Below, in pieces: positions 62,714 to 64,000 of a DNA stretch of 64,000 nucleotides. The notes beneath the pieces were generated by a model that was not told where the DNA came from, did no database searches, and saw nothing but the letters and a program-made list of their open reading frames with translations. A program made the translations under genes and the position numbers. The DNA comes from Rhodanobacter ginsengisoli (lineage in GTDB: Bacteria > Pseudomonadota > Gammaproteobacteria > Xanthomonadales > Rhodanobacteraceae). The stretch's first letter is position 1. Every line of letters starts with the position of its first letter. The stretch lies in contig NZ_JBHSNF010000002.1 of assembly GCF_042657065.1 (NCBI RefSeq), forward strand, positions 866,360 to 930,359. The letters are read 5' to 3'.

Positions 62714-63007
62714 TCACGCATCAAAAACGATCAGTGTACCCGTACTACCCGGGTCCACGGCGTGCGCAACTCCGACTGGAACCACATATATCTCGCCGGC
62801 CCGAACCTTGATTGCCTCCGAGCCAACTCTGAGGTTCAGTTGGCCGTCAACAACCAGCAATCCCTCCGGATAGTCGTGTGACTCGTCAGGATAAGGCGCG
62901 CCGTCCATGCGCATTACCTTGATGTTTGCTCCAGCAACTCGGGCAATGACAATGGACTTCCAGGTTTTCTCTTCTGCAACTTCGGATTTCAGATTGATCG
63001 GGCTCAT
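62714..63007 (-). CDS. Cupin-domain protein (cassette gene)
   Basis: 97 residues of one small cupin barrel: SHDYPEGLLVVDGQLNLRVG and VRAGEIYVVPVGVAHAV. Possible metal ligands are the two His and Glu. Start at the ATG at 63007 since the longer frame begins with TTG inside the attC site. It could bind a small molecule or act as a metal-dependent enzyme. Its stop lies next to site E. Confidence 0.8.
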   Translation of the reverse strand: MSPINLKSEVAEEKTWKSIVIARVAGANIKVMRMDGAPYPDESHDYPEGLLVVDGQLNLRVGSEAIKVRAGEIYVVPVGVAHAVDPGSTGTLIVFDA

Positions 63008-63025
63008 AAGATTTGTTCGTCCAAT

Positions 63026-63082
63026 GACCAACGCCTGAATTAAGCTTCGCCGCCAAGCGGCATCGGCTTGAATGAGTTTTTA
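63026..63082 (-). repeat. attC-like site F (well preserved)
   Basis: Minus strand: AAAAACTCATTCAAGCCGAT, GCCGCTTGGCGGCGAAGC, TTAATTCAGGC, then GTTGGTC. This is close to classical 59-base elements. The TAA stop of the MazG-like gene falls in the left core box. Confidence 0.75.
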
Positions 63083-63406
63083 TGTGTCCAGCTCATTGGA
63101 TACATGCTCTATTAATTCTCCAGTGTTCTTCGAATACTCTGCCTCCAAATCAATGCCACACTTATTCGCAAGAACGATGATTGACCAGAGGCAGTCTGAC
63201 AACTCATGTCCAAGCTTCGCCCTGAAGTCGTCAATCTTCCGGACGCCTGCATTCGCCTGAATCAGTTTTGCCAAATCACCGACATCGCCAACGAAACCGA
63301 GTGCAAGCTCTTCCGTGGTCCACACACGTCCATACATCTTAATTTCAAGCTGTTCGTAAAGCTCATTGAGCCTTAGCGCAGATTCTTTTAGATCAGTGAA
63401 GTTCAT
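63080..63406 (-). CDS. MazG-like nucleotide pyrophosphohydrolase (cassette gene)
   Basis: 108 residues of the all-alpha NTP pyrophosphatase type: EELALGFVGDVGDLAKLIQA and KLGHELSDCLWSIIVLANKC, where E-x-x-D-like acidic residues would bind Mg. It may hydrolyse non-canonical nucleotides. Such genes are frequent integron passengers. Start MNFTDL at 63406. Confidence 0.82.
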   Translation of the reverse strand: MNFTDLKESALRLNELYEQLEIKMYGRVWTTEELALGFVGDVGDLAKLIQANAGVRKIDDFRAKLGHELSDCLWSIIVLANKCGIDLEAEYSKNTGELIEHVSNELDT

Positions 63407-63415
63407 GTTGACCAC

Positions 63416-63473
63416 ACATAACGCTTGAAATTAGCGGCGCGTGCAGCGCGTCAGCTGCGTTGAGATGTCAGGC
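63416..63473 (-). repeat. attC-like site G
   Basis: Minus strand: GCCTGACATCTCAACGCAGC, TGACGCGCTGCACGCGCCGC, TAATTTCAAGC and GTTATGT. About 58 bp. The 120-aa gene ends within it. Confidence 0.7.
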
Positions 63474-63793
63474 GTACCTTGAACTTGTACCCGGCAGGCT
63501 CCGTTGTCCTGCAGCGCCATGTATTTGCCAACGTGGTAGCCAATCTGGATCTGCGCGAACACGACGAAAATGAGTGCCGCAAGGACACCGCCCGCCATGG
63601 ACCGTGCGCGGTGTGCCCCCGGTGTACGACGAAATTGGCCATACAATGCAACGGAACCCGAAGCGGCAAACAGTGCCGAGGCAAACAAAAACGCAACATT
63701 TGTGAGGGGCCAAAGCGAAATGAATGCGGTGGCAAGCATGAACCAACTCGTCGCAAACGATTTCGTAAAGTTCGAGTCCTCTACAGCCAACAT
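63431..63793 (-). CDS. Hypothetical membrane protein (cassette gene)
   Basis: 120 residues with three hydrophobic helices (about 15-35, 40-60, 72-92) and a short extracytoplasmic tail with two Cys. CAGGAG lies before the ATG. The last codons are encoded by site G. No family recognised. Confidence 0.6.
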   Translation of the reverse strand: MLAVEDSNFTKSFATSWFMLATAFISLWPLTNVAFLFASALFAASGSVALYGQFRRTPGAHRARSMAGGVLAALIFVVFAQIQIGYHVGKYMALQDNGACRVQVQGTPDISTQLTRCTRR

Positions 63794-63820
63794 GTGAATC
63801 TCCTGGATAAATCGAAGTAC

Positions 63821-63880
63821 GTCTGACGTTCGACATGAGCAGCGGCTTGCCGCCGGCGCAGCCGGCGGTAAGACGGAGAG
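63821..63880 (-). repeat. attC-like site H (partial)
   Basis: Minus strand: CCGCCGGCTGCGCCGGCGGC stem, AAGCCGCTGCTCATGTCGAA and a GTCAGAC box. The left core box is missing, apparently removed by the IS3-type insertion beginning just beyond. Confidence 0.5.
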
Positions 63881-63883
63881 TTC

Positions 63884-64000
63884 CTACGCAAAAGTGGACA
63901 CCGGTTGGTTAGCCGCACTGGCTTCGAACTCGACGGGAGAACGATAACCCAAGGCGGAGTGTAAGCGCTTGTTGTTGTAGAAATCGATGTAGCTTTGCAC
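63884..64000 (-). mobile_element. IS3-family transposase, C-terminal end (cut by window edge)
   Basis: 38 residues reading VQSYIDFYNNKRLHSALGYR, then SPVEFEASAANQPVSTFA and a stop. The YNxxRxHSALGYxSPxEFE motif is the end of the DDE integrase domain of IS3 transposases. The left terminus of the element should lie near 63880, next to site H. The rest lies outside the window. Confidence 0.9.

Overview
The window is high-GC DNA from a gammaproteobacterium of the Xanthomonadales, most likely Rhodanobacteraceae (Rhodanobacter/Dyella/Luteibacter-like). This is inferred from gene order and gene types, not from rRNA. The supporting marks are a pilGHIJ-chpA-cheB cluster without pilK, the murL/murD2 pair for D-glutamate incorporation, a fused aspartokinase/diaminopimelate decarboxylase, and a class I fumarase next to it.

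Layout: 0-10.2 kb (minus strand) is the Pil-Chp chemosensory operon that controls twitching motility. 10.6-14.5 kb (plus) is gshB-tonB-yqgE-ruvX-pyrB, the neighbourhood also seen beside pilG in Pseudomonas. After a large unknown lipoprotein gene and a BON-domain gene come pilU and pilT (17.0-19.4 kb, minus), then proC-yggT. Together this is one conserved type IV pilus neighbourhood. 21.2-29.7 kb is housekeeping: a BtuF-like protein with yjbQ and pdxH, a glycerate kinase, dodecin, ybjQ, an NAD-dependent epimerase, aroK-aroB and an M13 metallopeptidase.

29.4-45 kb is accessory. A two-partner secretion locus (TpsB, a TpsA-like exoprotein and an overlapping L,D-transpeptidase) lies between two about 330-bp direct copies of the 3' end of the M13 peptidase gene. 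Next are lower-GC genes of unknown function, remnants of an IS91-type transposase and a tyrosine recombinase joined to an Rhs fragment, a CPBP-family membrane protease, and two consecutive Rhs/YD-repeat genes. The first Rhs gene carries fibronectin-III-like modules; the second carries the Rhs core and a variable tail.

45.6-60.2 kb returns to chromosomal genes: murD2-murL, a DUF559 gene, lysAC, fumarase, an S53 peptidase, an APC permease and a two-subunit molybdenum-hydroxylase-like enzyme. Palindromic GC-rich repeats are scattered around murL and lysAC; one is translated inside murL and another forms the end of the DUF559 gene. The molybdenum-hydroxylase-like pair seems to have lost one set of iron-sulfur ligands and the usual catalytic glutamate.

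60.3-63.9 kb is a row of small minus-strand genes (GNAT, four to six small membrane or lipoproteins, cupin, MazG-like) separated by about 57-bp imperfect palindromes. These palindromes look like integron attC sites, so the stretch reads as the distal part of a chromosomal integron cassette array (or an attC cluster without integrase), cut at the right edge by an IS3-family insertion. No integrase gene lies in the window. No rRNA, tRNA or CRISPR array was recognised.
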